Shown here: positions 15,984-24,825 of the stretch, one piece after another
How the letters are laid out: each line of letters starts with the position of its first letter
Position numbering within the stretch: the stretch's first letter is position 1
From: 62-47 sp044463945
GTDB lineage: Bacteria; Pseudomonadota; Alphaproteobacteria; Rhizobiales; Xanthobacteraceae
NCBI GenBank assembly: GCA_044463945.1
Contig: JBIQLW010000006.1
Coordinates: 80,484-144,483, forward strand
DNA length: 64,000 nt
Direction of reading: 5' to 3'
Notes under the pieces: model-generated
The model's input: the letters and a program-made list of their open reading frames with translations, nothing else
Told to the model about the DNA's origin: nothing
Database searches by the model: none
Made by a program: the position numbers and the translations under genes

Positions 15984-17893
15984 GACTCATCCTCCGGCGT
16001 TCCTTTCGGCCAGAACCATCCGATCAACGTGACCGCGACGGGGATCGCTCCCCACACGACCGCCCATGGCGTGAAGATCGATCCGATCAGCATGATCGTG
16101 GTCGCAATGGCTGCCCAGAACGGCCAGATCGAATTGCCGGGAGACGACTCGCGCGCCTCCGGCTGCGCCTGCACCACCGTACTGACGACAAGCTCGCGGC
16201 GATCCGTTCGCAGTCCCGTGGCGACAGCGAGTTCGTCCGGCGAGGTCCACAACGGATCGCGTGAATCGACGACGGGAATGTAGCGGAAGTTATAGGCGGG
16301 CGGCGGCGACGCCGTGGCCCATTCCAGCGACGATGCGCCCCATGGATTGGGACCGGCAGGTTCGCCTGAGCGCGCGCTTCGTACCGCATCGATAAAGAAC
16401 AGCAGGAAGCCGGCCGCAAGGATAATCGCGCTCAGGCTGATGAACAGGTTCAGGCCGGCCCATGGCATCTCCGGCTGGTAGGTATAGATCCGGCGCGGCA
16501 TTCCTTCGAGCCCGAGAACGTGCATCGGGAAAAACGTCATGTTGAACCCGACGAAGATCAGGCCGAAGGCCCAGCGCCCGCATCGCTCGCTCATCAGGCG
16601 GCCGGTGATCTTCGGAAACCAGTAGTAGACTGCGCCAATCAGCGGAAAGACCGTGCCGCCGATCAGAACATAATGGAAATGCGCGACCACGAAATACGTG
16701 TCATGCACCTGCGTGTCGAACGGCACCGAAGCGACCATGACTCCGGTCAGCCCACCCAGCACGAAGATAACAACGAAGCCGATGACGAACAGCAGTGGCG
16801 TCTTGAACACCGGGCGCCCGTCCCACAATGTCGCGATCCAGCAGAAAATCTGGATGCCCGCCGGCACCGCGATCGCCATGCTCGACGCGGTGAAGAAACT
16901 TTCTCCGACACGCGGCAGACCCACCACGAACATGTGATGAACCCAGAGCCCGAACGACAACACGCCCGTGGAGATCAGCGCCACCACCAGCGCCAGATAG
17001 CCGAACACCGGCCGGCGCGCGAACGTGGCGACCAGTGTCGACACCATGCCGACCGCAGGCAGGAAGATGATGTAGACCTCCGGGTGACCGAAGAACCAGA
17101 ACAGATGCTGCCACAGCAGCACATCGCCGCCCTCGGCCGGGTTGTAGAAATGGGTGCCGATCAGACGATCGAGAATGAGCGACGTGCTGGCGACCATGAT
17201 CGCCGGCATCGCCAGAATGATGACGAAGGACGTGACCAGCATCGACCAGACGAACAGCGGAATGCGATCGAGTGACATGCCCGGCGCTCGCTGCTTGAAC
17301 ACCGTGACGACAATCTCGACGGCGACGGCGAGCGCGGAAAGCTCGGTGAATGTGATCATCTGTGCCCAGATGTCGGCTCGCTTCCCGGCCCCGTACTGCG
17401 GGCCTGAAAGCGGCACATAGGCGAACCAGCCGACATCGGGTCCCATATCCAGCGCGAAGGAAATCCACAGCAGCGCGCCGCCGGCGAGGAATATCCAATA
17501 GGAAAATGCGTTCAGCCGCGGAAACGCGATGTTGCGCGTCCCCACCATCAGCGGCACAAGATAGACTCCCATCGCTTCCATCACCGGCACCGCGAACAGG
17601 AACATCATGGTCGAGCCATGCATGGTGAATATCTGGTTGTAGCGGTCGGGACCGATGAAACGCGCTTCGGGCTGCGCCAACTGGATGCGCATCGCCAGCG
17701 CCAGCACGCCGCCGAGCATCAGGAAAACGAATGCGGTGACGATGTAGCGCCGCGCGATGGTCTTGTGATCGACGGTCGAAAGTATCCCGCGCAACCCGCG
17801 GGATGCTTTCCATGTTTCCGCAAGTTGCCGATCGATCTCGCAGTGGCCGGCGGCCGTTTCCGTTGCAACGCGTGGATGGGCAGCCCCGGTCAT
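15980..17893 (-). CDS. ctaD: Cytochrome c oxidase subunit I with altered proton-channel residues
   Basis: 637 residues, 12 core helices plus a C-terminal pair (WPFWAAIATTIMLIGSIF, VVWGAIPVAVTLIGW). The metal ligands are complete: His92 (MHGSTMMF), His270/Glu272/Tyr274 in GHPEVY, His319-His320, and His405/His407 in VAHFHYVL. The proton-path residues are not: the bovine D91 position in GAPDMAFPR is Asn121 here (GTRNIAFPR), the N80 position is Val110, and the K-channel lysine of GIKIF is Gln348 (AGIQIF). Tyr274 and Glu272 are kept. It resembles alternative aa3 oxidases such as Bradyrhizobium CoxN (from memory). It overlaps both neighbours by 4 bp. Confidence 0.9.
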   Translation of the reverse strand: MTGAAHPRVATETAAGHCEIDRQLAETWKASRGLRGILSTVDHKTIARRYIVTAFVFLMLGGVLALAMRIQLAQPEARFIGPDRYNQIFTMHGSTMMFLFAVPVMEAMGVYLVPLMVGTRNIAFPRLNAFSYWIFLAGGALLWISFALDMGPDVGWFAYVPLSGPQYGAGKRADIWAQMITFTELSALAVAVEIVVTVFKQRAPGMSLDRIPLFVWSMLVTSFVIILAMPAIMVASTSLILDRLIGTHFYNPAEGGDVLLWQHLFWFFGHPEVYIIFLPAVGMVSTLVATFARRPVFGYLALVVALISTGVLSFGLWVHHMFVVGLPRVGESFFTASSMAIAVPAGIQIFCWIATLWDGRPVFKTPLLFVIGFVVIFVLGGLTGVMVASVPFDTQVHDTYFVVAHFHYVLIGGTVFPLIGAVYYWFPKITGRLMSERCGRWAFGLIFVGFNMTFFPMHVLGLEGMPRRIYTYQPEMPWAGLNLFISLSAIILAAGFLLFFIDAVRSARSGEPAGPNPWGASSLEWATASPPPAYNFRYIPVVDSRDPLWTSPDELAVATGLRTDRRELVVSTVVQAQPEARESSPGNSIWPFWAAIATTIMLIGSIFTPWAVVWGAIPVAVTLIGWFWPKGTPEDES

Positions 17894-18888
17894 TTGAGGC
17901 TCGCGAGATAGGCGGAAACCTGACGCAGCTCATCGCTGGAGAGGGGCACCATCGGCATATTGTTGCCGGGCTTCAGCGTCTGCGGATCGGCAGTCCATGC
18001 CGCCAGCGAGCCGCGCGTCGTCTCGGACAGACCAGCGGCAATGGTGCGCCGGCTTGCGATATGCGTGAGGTCCGGACCGCTCGTCCCGATGGCATCGGTG
18101 CCCCGCACCGTGTGACAGGCGGCGCACGGCTTTGCGCTGAACACCGCTTTGCCCGCCTCGGCTTCCGGATCAGGTGGCGGCGCCGCCGCCCGTCTCTGCG
18201 CTTCGGACCATCGGTCGAAATCGGCGGCGGATTCGGCAATCACGAACACGGCCATATGACTATGCTGGAAACCGCAGAATTCCGCGCATTGGCCGCGATA
18301 GATTCCGGCGCGGTTCGCCCGGATCGTCAGTTCGTTTGAACGGCCGGGGATGAGATCCTGCTTTCCGGCGAGGCTCGGCACCCAGAAGGAATGGATCACA
18401 TCGCCGGCTTCGAGTTGCAGCCGAACCGAACGACCGACCGGAATATGAATCTCGTTTGCGGTTTCAAACGATGCGCCCGATCCCGGCTGGAGATAGGTGA
18501 TCCTCCACCACCACTGCTCGCCGCTCACCTTGATCGTCAGATCGCCGGCTTCGGGGTCACCGAGCGCGCGGGTGGTGAGAAAGCTCGCAATGGTGAAGCC
18601 GGCGATGACGATCACGGTCATGCCGACGCTTGCGGCAACCACCGATGCCATGCGCCGCTCGGTTTCGGCATTCGATCGATGGCCTTCCTCGCGATGCCGA
18701 AACAACGCCCAGATCAGCATAACGATGACGGCGCTCCATATCACGGAGCAGATCGCGACGATCCAGACGATCAGATGCTTCAGATGCACGGCGGACGGAC
18801 CGTGCGCGTCGAGCGTCGACTGATCGCCGCCGCACCCCAGCAGGATGACCGAACAGCCCGCGAGCACAATGAACGCGAGGGGTTTCAC
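17890..18888 (-). CDS. ctaC: Cytochrome c oxidase subunit II fused to cytochrome c (caa3 type), lipoprotein
   Basis: 332 residues. The N-terminus has a lipobox ending LLGC at Cys19, then two membrane helices. The cupredoxin domain carries all CuA ligands: VIHSFWVP, and CAEFCGFQHSHM (two Cys, Glu, His, Met). A C-terminal class I cytochrome c follows, with CAACH near residue 255 and NNMPMVPLS supplying the Met. Such fusions take electrons directly from soluble or membrane cytochromes. It overlaps ctaD and the upstream cytochrome gene by 4 bp each. Confidence 0.9.
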   Translation of the reverse strand: MKPLAFIVLAGCSVILLGCGGDQSTLDAHGPSAVHLKHLIVWIVAICSVIWSAVIVMLIWALFRHREEGHRSNAETERRMASVVAASVGMTVIVIAGFTIASFLTTRALGDPEAGDLTIKVSGEQWWWRITYLQPGSGASFETANEIHIPVGRSVRLQLEAGDVIHSFWVPSLAGKQDLIPGRSNELTIRANRAGIYRGQCAEFCGFQHSHMAVFVIAESAADFDRWSEAQRRAAAPPPDPEAEAGKAVFSAKPCAACHTVRGTDAIGTSGPDLTHIASRRTIAAGLSETTRGSLAAWTADPQTLKPGNNMPMVPLSSDELRQVSAYLASLK

Positions 18889-19484
18889 GGCGCCAGCCCC
18901 TTCTGGGGGTGCCGTGGCGCGGGTCCTTCATCGAACAGGATCGCGGCCGGCGCGCGGTTCTCTGCCGGCCGGAGTTGCTTGTCATCATTACGGCCGGGGG
19001 TCGCGGCCTTCGCGGAATAGGCTCCAATCGTTTGAACGTATCCGGCAAGCTGCCATATCTGCTCGCTGGTCAGCTTGTGGCGAAAGGGTGGCATGCCATA
19101 TGGACGGCCATCGCGGATCGATGCCGCGATCGAGACAGTCTCCGGACCATAAAGCCACCAGCCATCGAGAAATGACGGACCGCTGCCGCCCCGGCCATCC
19201 TCGCCGTGGCAGGATCCGCATTGAAACCAGCTATAGAGGCGCTTTCCCTGATTCAGATCATGGGCGTTGCTCTGGTAGGGTTGATCGAGCGCGAAGTAAA
19301 TCTCCGGCGGCGTTCCGCCAATTCCGTTGGGCATCAGGCGCAGTTCATCCAACGCAGCCGCGAGCGGCGGATCAAGTCGCAACCGCCTCTCCTCGCGCTC
19401 GCAGCCTGCGAGGACGGCGGCGATGAGCGATATCAGAACAATTCTGACCTGAAGCGATCGACGATAGCCTCGTCGCTGCGTCAC
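18885..19484 (-). CDS. Cytochrome c lipoprotein
   Basis: 199 residues from a GTG start. The signal IVLISLIAAVLAGC is a lipobox, so the mature protein is probably lipid-anchored at the periplasmic face. A single heme motif, FQCGSCHGEDGRGG, lies near residue 90 and PYGMPPFRHKLTSEQIWQLAGYV gives the Met ligand region. It resembles cytochromes in primary dehydrogenase-to-oxidase chains. It is 46 bp after the YdeP-like gene and overlaps ctaC by 4 bp (ATGA), so it may link that molybdoprotein to the oxidase (inference). Confidence 0.8.
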   Translation of the reverse strand: MTQRRGYRRSLQVRIVLISLIAAVLAGCEREERRLRLDPPLAAALDELRLMPNGIGGTPPEIYFALDQPYQSNAHDLNQGKRLYSWFQCGSCHGEDGRGGSGPSFLDGWWLYGPETVSIAASIRDGRPYGMPPFRHKLTSEQIWQLAGYVQTIGAYSAKAATPGRNDDKQLRPAENRAPAAILFDEGPAPRHPQKGLAP

Positions 19485-19530
19485 CTCACCGCTACCTCAC
19501 GTTCCCGCTGCTCTTGCTCAATTCTTGTGC

Positions 19531-21936
19531 TCAATCCTTGGCCAGTTCGGCGGCCCACCTCACGTAAACCGGCAATAGCTTGTATCCCGGCGTCTTCGCC
19601 TCCGCGTCATGATGATCGAGGGGAAAAAGCGGATTTGCTTCCGGATAGTACGCGGCGCAACAACCGGCGGGGATGTTATAGGCGACGATCCTCAAGCCCG
19701 AGATCGATCGTTCCTTCCCGTCGCCGATGGCGGTCACCAGATTGACGGCATCGCCTTCCTGAAACCCAAGCCGCTCAATGTCGATCGGGTTCATGAACAC
19801 CACCAGGCGGGTGCCTTCAATGCCGCGGAAACGATCGCTATAGCCATACACCGTCGTGTTGAACTGATCGTTCGAGCGCAGCGTGGTCAGATGCAGCAAA
19901 TTCGCTTCCGAGTCCCGCACACGGAATTCCGGAAACAGGCGCGGCGGCGTGATGAAATTAGCCTTGCCGTTCGCAGTCACCCACTTGCGCTCGCGCGCCG
20001 GCAACGGCCGCGGAAAGCCTCCCGGCTGAAACATCCGCTTGTTGAAATCCTTGAACGTCTCCGGATAGGTCCGCTCGATGGCATCGCGAATCGTGGCGTA
20101 ATCATCCACCCATTCCTTCCACGGCACCGAGCCTTTGCCTTGCAATGTGGCTTCCGCCAGCCCGGCGATGATCGCAGGCTCCGATCGAAGTTCCGGGCTC
20201 GCCGGTTTGGCACGGCCACGTGAACCGTGGAAATGCGCAACCGAGCTTTCCATCGAGACCGCCTGCGGTCCGGTCGCCTGCTCATCCACCTCAAGCCGGC
20301 CGAGACAGGGAAGAAGATATGCAATCTCACCGTGGATCAGATGGGTTCGATTGAGCTTGGTGGCAACATTGACCGTCAAACGAAGTTTTCGCCAGGCGAC
20401 CTCCATATCCTCCGTTTCAGGAGCGGCTCGAAGAAAGTTGCCGCCCAACCCAACAAATCCTTTGGTCTCGCCATTCAGAACGGCCTTGCAGGCGTCGACG
20501 GTCGTGTGGCCGGTCCAGCGGGGCGGTTCGAAGTCGTAGAGCTCCGCCAGCTTGTCCAATGGCGCCAGTCCGGGCTTCTCGGTGATTCCGACGGTGCGTT
20601 GACCCTGCACGTTCGAATGCCCTCGCACAGCGCAGATATTCGCTCCCGGTTTTCCGATATTGCCCCGCAGCAGCGCGAGGTTGGCAAGCATATGAACGTT
20701 ATCGACGCCCATCACATGCTGGGTCAGACCCATGCCGTAAACCATCAGCACGGCCTCCGAATGAGCGTAGGTCCGCGCCGCCTCGATCATCTGGTCGCGC
20801 GTGAGACCGGAAACATGTTCGAGTTCGCTCCAGCCGTAAGCCCGCGCCGCCGCCGCGAACGCATCGAACCCGGCCGTATGTTGCTTGATGAAGTCGTGAT
20901 CGAGGATGTGCTTCTTGTCCGCCGCCGCCATGGAGGCCGCGAACGCCACGGTTGCGGCATCAGAAGGGTCCTCCGGCTTGTCATCATCGCCAGCCACCGC
21001 CCTGAAGCCAGATGCTGCCCGGATGTCATCCGCCTCGATCAGGGCCTTGCAGACGCCGAACAGCGCGGCGATGTCGCCCCCGTTCTTCACCTGATAATAC
21101 GATGATGCAATCGGCGTCTCCCGGCCGGTGAGCATCTGGCTCGGCGCCTGCGGATTGACGAAACGCTCCAACCCGCGCTCACGCAGCGGATTTATCACCA
21201 CGGCTTTGACGCCCCGCTCAACGGCGTCCTGAAGATCATGCAGCATACGGGGTGATGAGGTGCCCACGTTCTGGGCGATATAGAAAATGCAGTCGCAGTT
21301 CTGAAAATCCGATAGCGTCGCGGTCCCCACCGACGCGCCTATGCTCTCGGGCAATCCGACAGACGAACTTTCATGACACATGTTCGAACAGTCGGGCAGG
21401 TTGTTGCTGCCATAGATGCGTACGAACAGTTGATACATGTAGGCCGCCTCAAGGGAGGCGCGGCCAGAGGTATAGAACTCGACCTGCTCGGGAGCCAATC
21501 CACGCAGCTCTGCTCCGATCTCCTTAAATGCCTCTTCCCAGGAAACGGGTAGATATTTGTCGGAACCCGGATCCCACCGCATCGGATGGGTGAGACGGCC
21601 TTGCTCCTCAAGGTCATGATCCCGCCAGCCTTCGAGCGCGCTCAGGGTGTGTGCATCGAAGAAAGCACGATCGGCGCGCCGATGAGTCACCTCCCAGGCG
21701 GTCGCTTTCGCGCCGCTCTCACAGAACTCAAGCGGATGGGTCTTCGCCGGCTTCGCCCAGGCGCAGCTCACGCACATGTAGCCCTCGGGCTTGTTCTGGT
21801 AGGCCAGCAGCGGAGGTCCGTCGAATGGCTTATGCTCGCGAAGCAGTATTTCGCTGACCGATTGCGCCGATCCCCAACCGCCCGCCGGGCCGGAATAGCG
21901 CTTTATTCTCGGAGATCGCCGGGGATTTCCTGACAT
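19531..21936 (-). CDS. FdhF/YdeP-family molybdopterin oxidoreductase
   Basis: 801 residues from ATG 21936 (MSGNPRRSPRIKRY), giving the usual family start; the frame stays open to 22047. Cys55, Cys58 and Cys72 (YMCVSCAWAKP, EFCESGAKA) lie where the iron-sulphur cluster binds. NMCHESSS puts Cys187 at the position of the selenocysteine/cysteine Mo ligand of formate dehydrogenase H. Other signatures are RGNIGKPGANICAVRGHSN and NQFNTTVYGYSDRFRG. The family is related to formate dehydrogenase H, but its true substrate is not settled; E. coli YdeP is linked to acid resistance. No Tat signal is seen, so it is cytoplasmic. No fdhD sulphur-transfer gene is adjacent, unlike many relatives. Confidence 0.85.
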   Translation of the reverse strand: MSGNPRRSPRIKRYSGPAGGWGSAQSVSEILLREHKPFDGPPLLAYQNKPEGYMCVSCAWAKPAKTHPLEFCESGAKATAWEVTHRRADRAFFDAHTLSALEGWRDHDLEEQGRLTHPMRWDPGSDKYLPVSWEEAFKEIGAELRGLAPEQVEFYTSGRASLEAAYMYQLFVRIYGSNNLPDCSNMCHESSSVGLPESIGASVGTATLSDFQNCDCIFYIAQNVGTSSPRMLHDLQDAVERGVKAVVINPLRERGLERFVNPQAPSQMLTGRETPIASSYYQVKNGGDIAALFGVCKALIEADDIRAASGFRAVAGDDDKPEDPSDAATVAFAASMAAADKKHILDHDFIKQHTAGFDAFAAAARAYGWSELEHVSGLTRDQMIEAARTYAHSEAVLMVYGMGLTQHVMGVDNVHMLANLALLRGNIGKPGANICAVRGHSNVQGQRTVGITEKPGLAPLDKLAELYDFEPPRWTGHTTVDACKAVLNGETKGFVGLGGNFLRAAPETEDMEVAWRKLRLTVNVATKLNRTHLIHGEIAYLLPCLGRLEVDEQATGPQAVSMESSVAHFHGSRGRAKPASPELRSEPAIIAGLAEATLQGKGSVPWKEWVDDYATIRDAIERTYPETFKDFNKRMFQPGGFPRPLPARERKWVTANGKANFITPPRLFPEFRVRDSEANLLHLTTLRSNDQFNTTVYGYSDRFRGIEGTRLVVFMNPIDIERLGFQEGDAVNLVTAIGDGKERSISGLRIVAYNIPAGCCAAYYPEANPLFPLDHHDAEAKTPGYKLLPVYVRWAAELAKD

Positions 21937-22125
21937 CGAAAACTCCAGACCAAGAACGTTTAGCAATCTGAGCGACGGAAGCGGGTCCAGGAGGCCAACG
22001 GAGATAAAAAGTGGCCCGCAACATTCATCCGGGCATCCGTCCACCAAGCTTAGCGCGACCTACCGATGAACGATGCTGAAGGCGCGAGGTTCCAAGCTGG
22101 CCTCAGTGGAACGAATAATAAAAAT

Positions 22126-22152
22126 AAGGAGCCCGAGTTACCGGGCTCCTTT
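22126..22152 (-). terminator. Rho-independent terminator after the DUF892 gene
   Basis: Stem AAGGAGCCCG with CGGGCTCCTT around a 6-base loop. Read leftward it is followed by TTATTTTTATTATT, a strong U-rich tail. It lies 54 bp after the stop of the leftward ferritin-like gene. Confidence 0.85.
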
Positions 22153-22205
22153 CGATGAAACGGAAGACATCATTCAAGTCTCAGGTTCAAGTCTCAGGCC
22201 GGTTA

Positions 22206-22703
22206 CTACGCAGCCGCCCGCTGTTCATTTCGGACATAGGCGCGCGTGACGTTCTCGACGTTTGCATCGATCCACTTCGCCATCTCCTGCTCCTCTCTCA
22301 GAGAAGCTTCCAGGGCTGGCCGCACCTGCTCGACGCCAGCTTCGGAAACGAGCGCCAGAAGCGACTTGTACGCCGCAATTTCGAAATTTTCGAAGGCATT
22401 ATTTGCGAATGTATTCTTGAGGATTTCATCTCCCGCCATCGCGTGCATCATGGCTTGCGCGTTGGCCATCACCGATTGGGTCGTATCCTTGAGCGTCGAA
22501 TGGCTTTCACCGCAAGCATCGAGGCAATCCTCCAATCGATCTATTTGGCTTTTCGTCTCTTCCAGATGGTGCCGCACCTTCGACTGGACCTCCGGATAGT
22601 CATCAAGCCGCTCCGCCTGGCGTTCCATCAACTCCCGTGCTTGAACTTCCATCGCATGCGCATTTCGCAGGCCGGCAATAAGGACATCTCTCGCGCTCGT
22701 CAT
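22206..22703 (-). CDS. Ferritin-like domain protein, DUF892/YciF type
   Basis: 165 residues, mostly helical and acidic. The start MTSARDVLIAGLRNAHAMEVQARELMERQ, the paired EETKSQIDRLEDCLD and later FENFEIAAYKSLLALV and LREEQEMAKWI follow the four-helix pattern with Glu/His metal ligands of DUF892 proteins. Relatives are stress-induced and may bind iron or manganese. A strong Shine-Dalgarno (GGAGG, 5 bases before ATG) and its own terminator indicate a single-gene unit. Confidence 0.85.
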   Translation of the reverse strand: MTSARDVLIAGLRNAHAMEVQARELMERQAERLDDYPEVQSKVRHHLEETKSQIDRLEDCLDACGESHSTLKDTTQSVMANAQAMMHAMAGDEILKNTFANNAFENFEIAAYKSLLALVSEAGVEQVRPALEASLREEQEMAKWIDANVENVTRAYVRNEQRAAA

Positions 22704-23002
22704 ATGAACCTCCAGGATCGATTACCACCAATCGCCACGTCTCCAGATCGTTCCTGATGCCTCCAGACTCATTCATGGGCTATCGGGCGACAATCCATCG
22801 TCATTGAAGCAACGAGCGAAGAAAATGCCTTCCTGATAGCGAGTTTGGCGGAGGCCGATTGGGATGATCGGAAGCACATCGGTCCGATACATCAATTGAT
22901 ACTCGTCGCAGGCGCCTCGCCTGCGACCAATCGAGCAAAAATTCGAAGACAGGGTGCGCGATGTGAGCACACTGCGTGATCGATTCTACAGCCAGGACGA
23001 AT

Positions 23003-23209
23003 TCAGTTCTGGCCGGAGAAACCAGCTGGCACGCTCATCGTTGCGCCCGGCGGGAACCTGGTCCCTCGGGTTGCCAGTTGTTGCAGCACGGCAGTGTTGG
23101 ATTCCTGTTCGATGCTAGCGGTAGCTGGCGCATTGGGCCTTGGCGCGAACGCCAGGAACAATCCGATGAGCCAGATCGACGTGACAACCGAGACTTTGAG
23201 GACAGGCAT
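23003..23209 (-). CDS. Small secreted hypothetical protein
   Basis: 68 residues. The N-terminus MPVLKVSVVTSIWLIGLFLAF is a plausible signal peptide or anchor, with a possible cleavage near ATAS. The remaining ~35 residues have no recognisable motif. It reads divergently from the DUF1236 gene. The hydrophobic start supports a real gene; no family was recognised. Confidence 0.45.
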   Translation of the reverse strand: MPVLKVSVVTSIWLIGLFLAFAPRPNAPATASIEQESNTAVLQQLATRGTRFPPGATMSVPAGFSGQN

Positions 23210-23373
23210 AGCCGCTCTCCCACGCTGTCGTGCCGGTGTTAATCATCACATTGATGAATTGTTTCAATATCGGGGCTCGACCGCCGGCATTCTCGCGCCG
23301 CGGGCTTCGACAGGAACGACACCGGTCTTATCCAGTTGTCGGCGGTGAGCATTCCAAAGGGATGGAGAGACCC

Positions 23374-24114
23374 ATGCGAAACCGACTCATGACCTCTGTA
23401 GCCATACTGACGATGCTGGTTGGAACCAGCGCAGCCTTGGGACAGAGCCCCGGCAGTAAAGAGGCTCCGTCTGGCGGAACTTCCACGCAGCATTCGCCCC
23501 CGGCGCAACCGCGCTCGGATTCTGGCCCTTCCGGCACCACGCAGATGAACCGAAGCCAATCGCCGGATTCCAAGGGCGCGGCTTCCCGACAGGAACCCAC
23601 GCAATCCGGCGAAAGTTCGAAAGGATCGCCGCAGAACGCGCCGGGTATACACTCCGACAAATCGAAAGGCCCCGACAACACGAAGGGCCGTCAATCCACC
23701 GATGACCGCTCAAAAGGCGAGCGGATGAAGAATTCCGAATCCGGCGATGATCGCGGAAAGGACCGTATGAACACGGAGCGTCGCGGCACCGGAACGACTG
23801 GCGATACTGCGCGGCATCCTGAAACCCGCTCGCAGACCACAGGTCAAGCCGGTGCCGGCGCCAAGCTTTCCAGCGAGCAGCGAACCAGAATAACGAGCGT
23901 GATTCATCAGCAGCGCGTTCAGCCTGAAACAAACGTCAACTTCAATATCTCGGTTGGCACGCGCGTTCCACGAACCGTACATTTCCACCCGCTCCCAGCC
24001 GAGATTATAACGGTCTATCCGGATTGGCGGGGCTACCAGTTCTTCCTTGTTCGGGATCAGATCGTTGTCGTCAATCCGCGCACCTTTGAAATCGTAGCGG
24101 TGCTTGAAGCGTGA
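23374..24114 (+). CDS. DUF1236 domain protein with long disordered linker
   Basis: 246 residues. A signal peptide (LMTSVAILTMLVGTSAALG) is followed by about 150 residues of low-complexity Ser/Gly/Lys/Asp/Gln-rich sequence. The C-terminal DUF1236 domain spans about 165-246, with FNISVGTRVPRTVHFHPLP and WRGYQFFLVRDQIVVVNP. Start ATG 23374 has GGAG ten bases upstream. DUF1236 proteins are abundant in Bradyrhizobium relatives; their function is unknown, probably periplasmic. A hairpin terminator follows at 24186. Confidence 0.8.
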   Translation: MRNRLMTSVAILTMLVGTSAALGQSPGSKEAPSGGTSTQHSPPAQPRSDSGPSGTTQMNRSQSPDSKGAASRQEPTQSGESSKGSPQNAPGIHSDKSKGPDNTKGRQSTDDRSKGERMKNSESGDDRGKDRMNTERRGTGTTGDTARHPETRSQTTGQAGAGAKLSSEQRTRITSVIHQQRVQPETNVNFNISVGTRVPRTVHFHPLPAEIITVYPDWRGYQFFLVRDQIVVVNPRTFEIVAVLEA

Positions 24115-24185
24115 CGATAACGCAGTCCGTTGAGCGATCCGCCGAACTGGAGATTTTACCGCCGGAGTATGCTGGATTCAAAGAG

Positions 24186-24214
24186 AAAGCGAGCTGAGGA
24201 CCTCAGCTCGCTTT
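24186..24214 (+). terminator. Strong hairpin after the DUF1236 gene
   Basis: A 14-bp perfect inverted repeat, AAAGCGAGCTGAGG and its complement, separated by a single base, so the loop must open by a pair or two. The right arm ends in TTT on the + strand and the left in TTT on the - strand, so it could act in both directions. It lies 72 bp after the DUF1236 stop. Confidence 0.7.
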
Positions 24215-24252
24215 GATCTGACCATCACTCATGGAAAGCTCTAGGGGCTGTA

Positions 24253-24384
24253 TCAATCAACAGCCTGAAAACTCAGGAGCGCGTGCAAGGCTCCCGTGAT
24301 CAAGGCCGCGAGTATGATCGCAGCCAACGCGCAGAGTACAAATTGCTGAAATGAATCCATATGCTTGTACAGATGCCGATGCAT
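24253..24384 (-). CDS. Tiny single-span membrane peptide
   Basis: A 43-codon reading frame that translates to MHRHLYKHMDSFQQF followed by a 23-residue hydrophobic helix (VLCALAAIILAALITGALHAL) and a short tail. A charged amphipathic N-terminus plus one clean helix is the typical form of real bacterial small membrane proteins. No good Shine-Dalgarno is seen, and ATG 24360 is an alternative start. No family recognised. Confidence 0.35.
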   Translation of the reverse strand: MHRHLYKHMDSFQQFVLCALAAIILAALITGALHALLSFQAVD

Positions 24385-24825
24385 GTCAGTCTCGATGGAC
24401 AAGAAAACTCAGTTGCGAGACAACAGCTCCTGCATTCCAGCGTTCCTCCAGAAATCGATTTCGATCACCGGCGAGCACCCGCTTCTGAGCGCCGATGATC
24501 TGGCGCGCAGCGGATAATCTACAGGCCCGGTCTAAGATGATGAGATGCCCCAAGCGCCATCACTGAAACCGTGAATGTGCGGCTGGATGGCTGCTCCCAA
24601 AACACGCTCCCTGTCTATCAAGCTCGACGCTCGCGCCGTCGCGTGCTGCCCTCTCGTCGGGCGCCTGGAGTGCCGCGGAGCTTTCAGGAGCGTGATGAGA
24701 CAATCCCATCGATCCGCGTATCGACGCCTCCACCCGGCATCCGCTTCCCGCCAGCAGCCAGCCGCTGCGGTGGCGCGACCGCGGAGGGTCGCATAAATCG
24801 CTGAAATACAAGAGAGAACACCGAC
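24385..24825. other. Intergenic stretch without recognisable gene
   Basis: About 440 bp between the tiny membrane peptide and tRNA-Gly. Frames open on both strands here are Arg/Pro/Ser-rich without family resemblance. I see no hairpin, repeat or known RNA. It may hold the promoter of the leftward small gene. Confidence 0.45.

Noticed and set aside
22773..22970. Possible 65-residue gene on the - strand
   Set aside because: No signal peptide, no ribosome site and no recognisable motif; composition like non-coding sequence.
24253..24262. Hairpin AGGCTGT/ACAGCCC at the end of the tiny membrane peptide as a terminator
   Set aside because: The stem overlaps the stop codon and lacks a T run.
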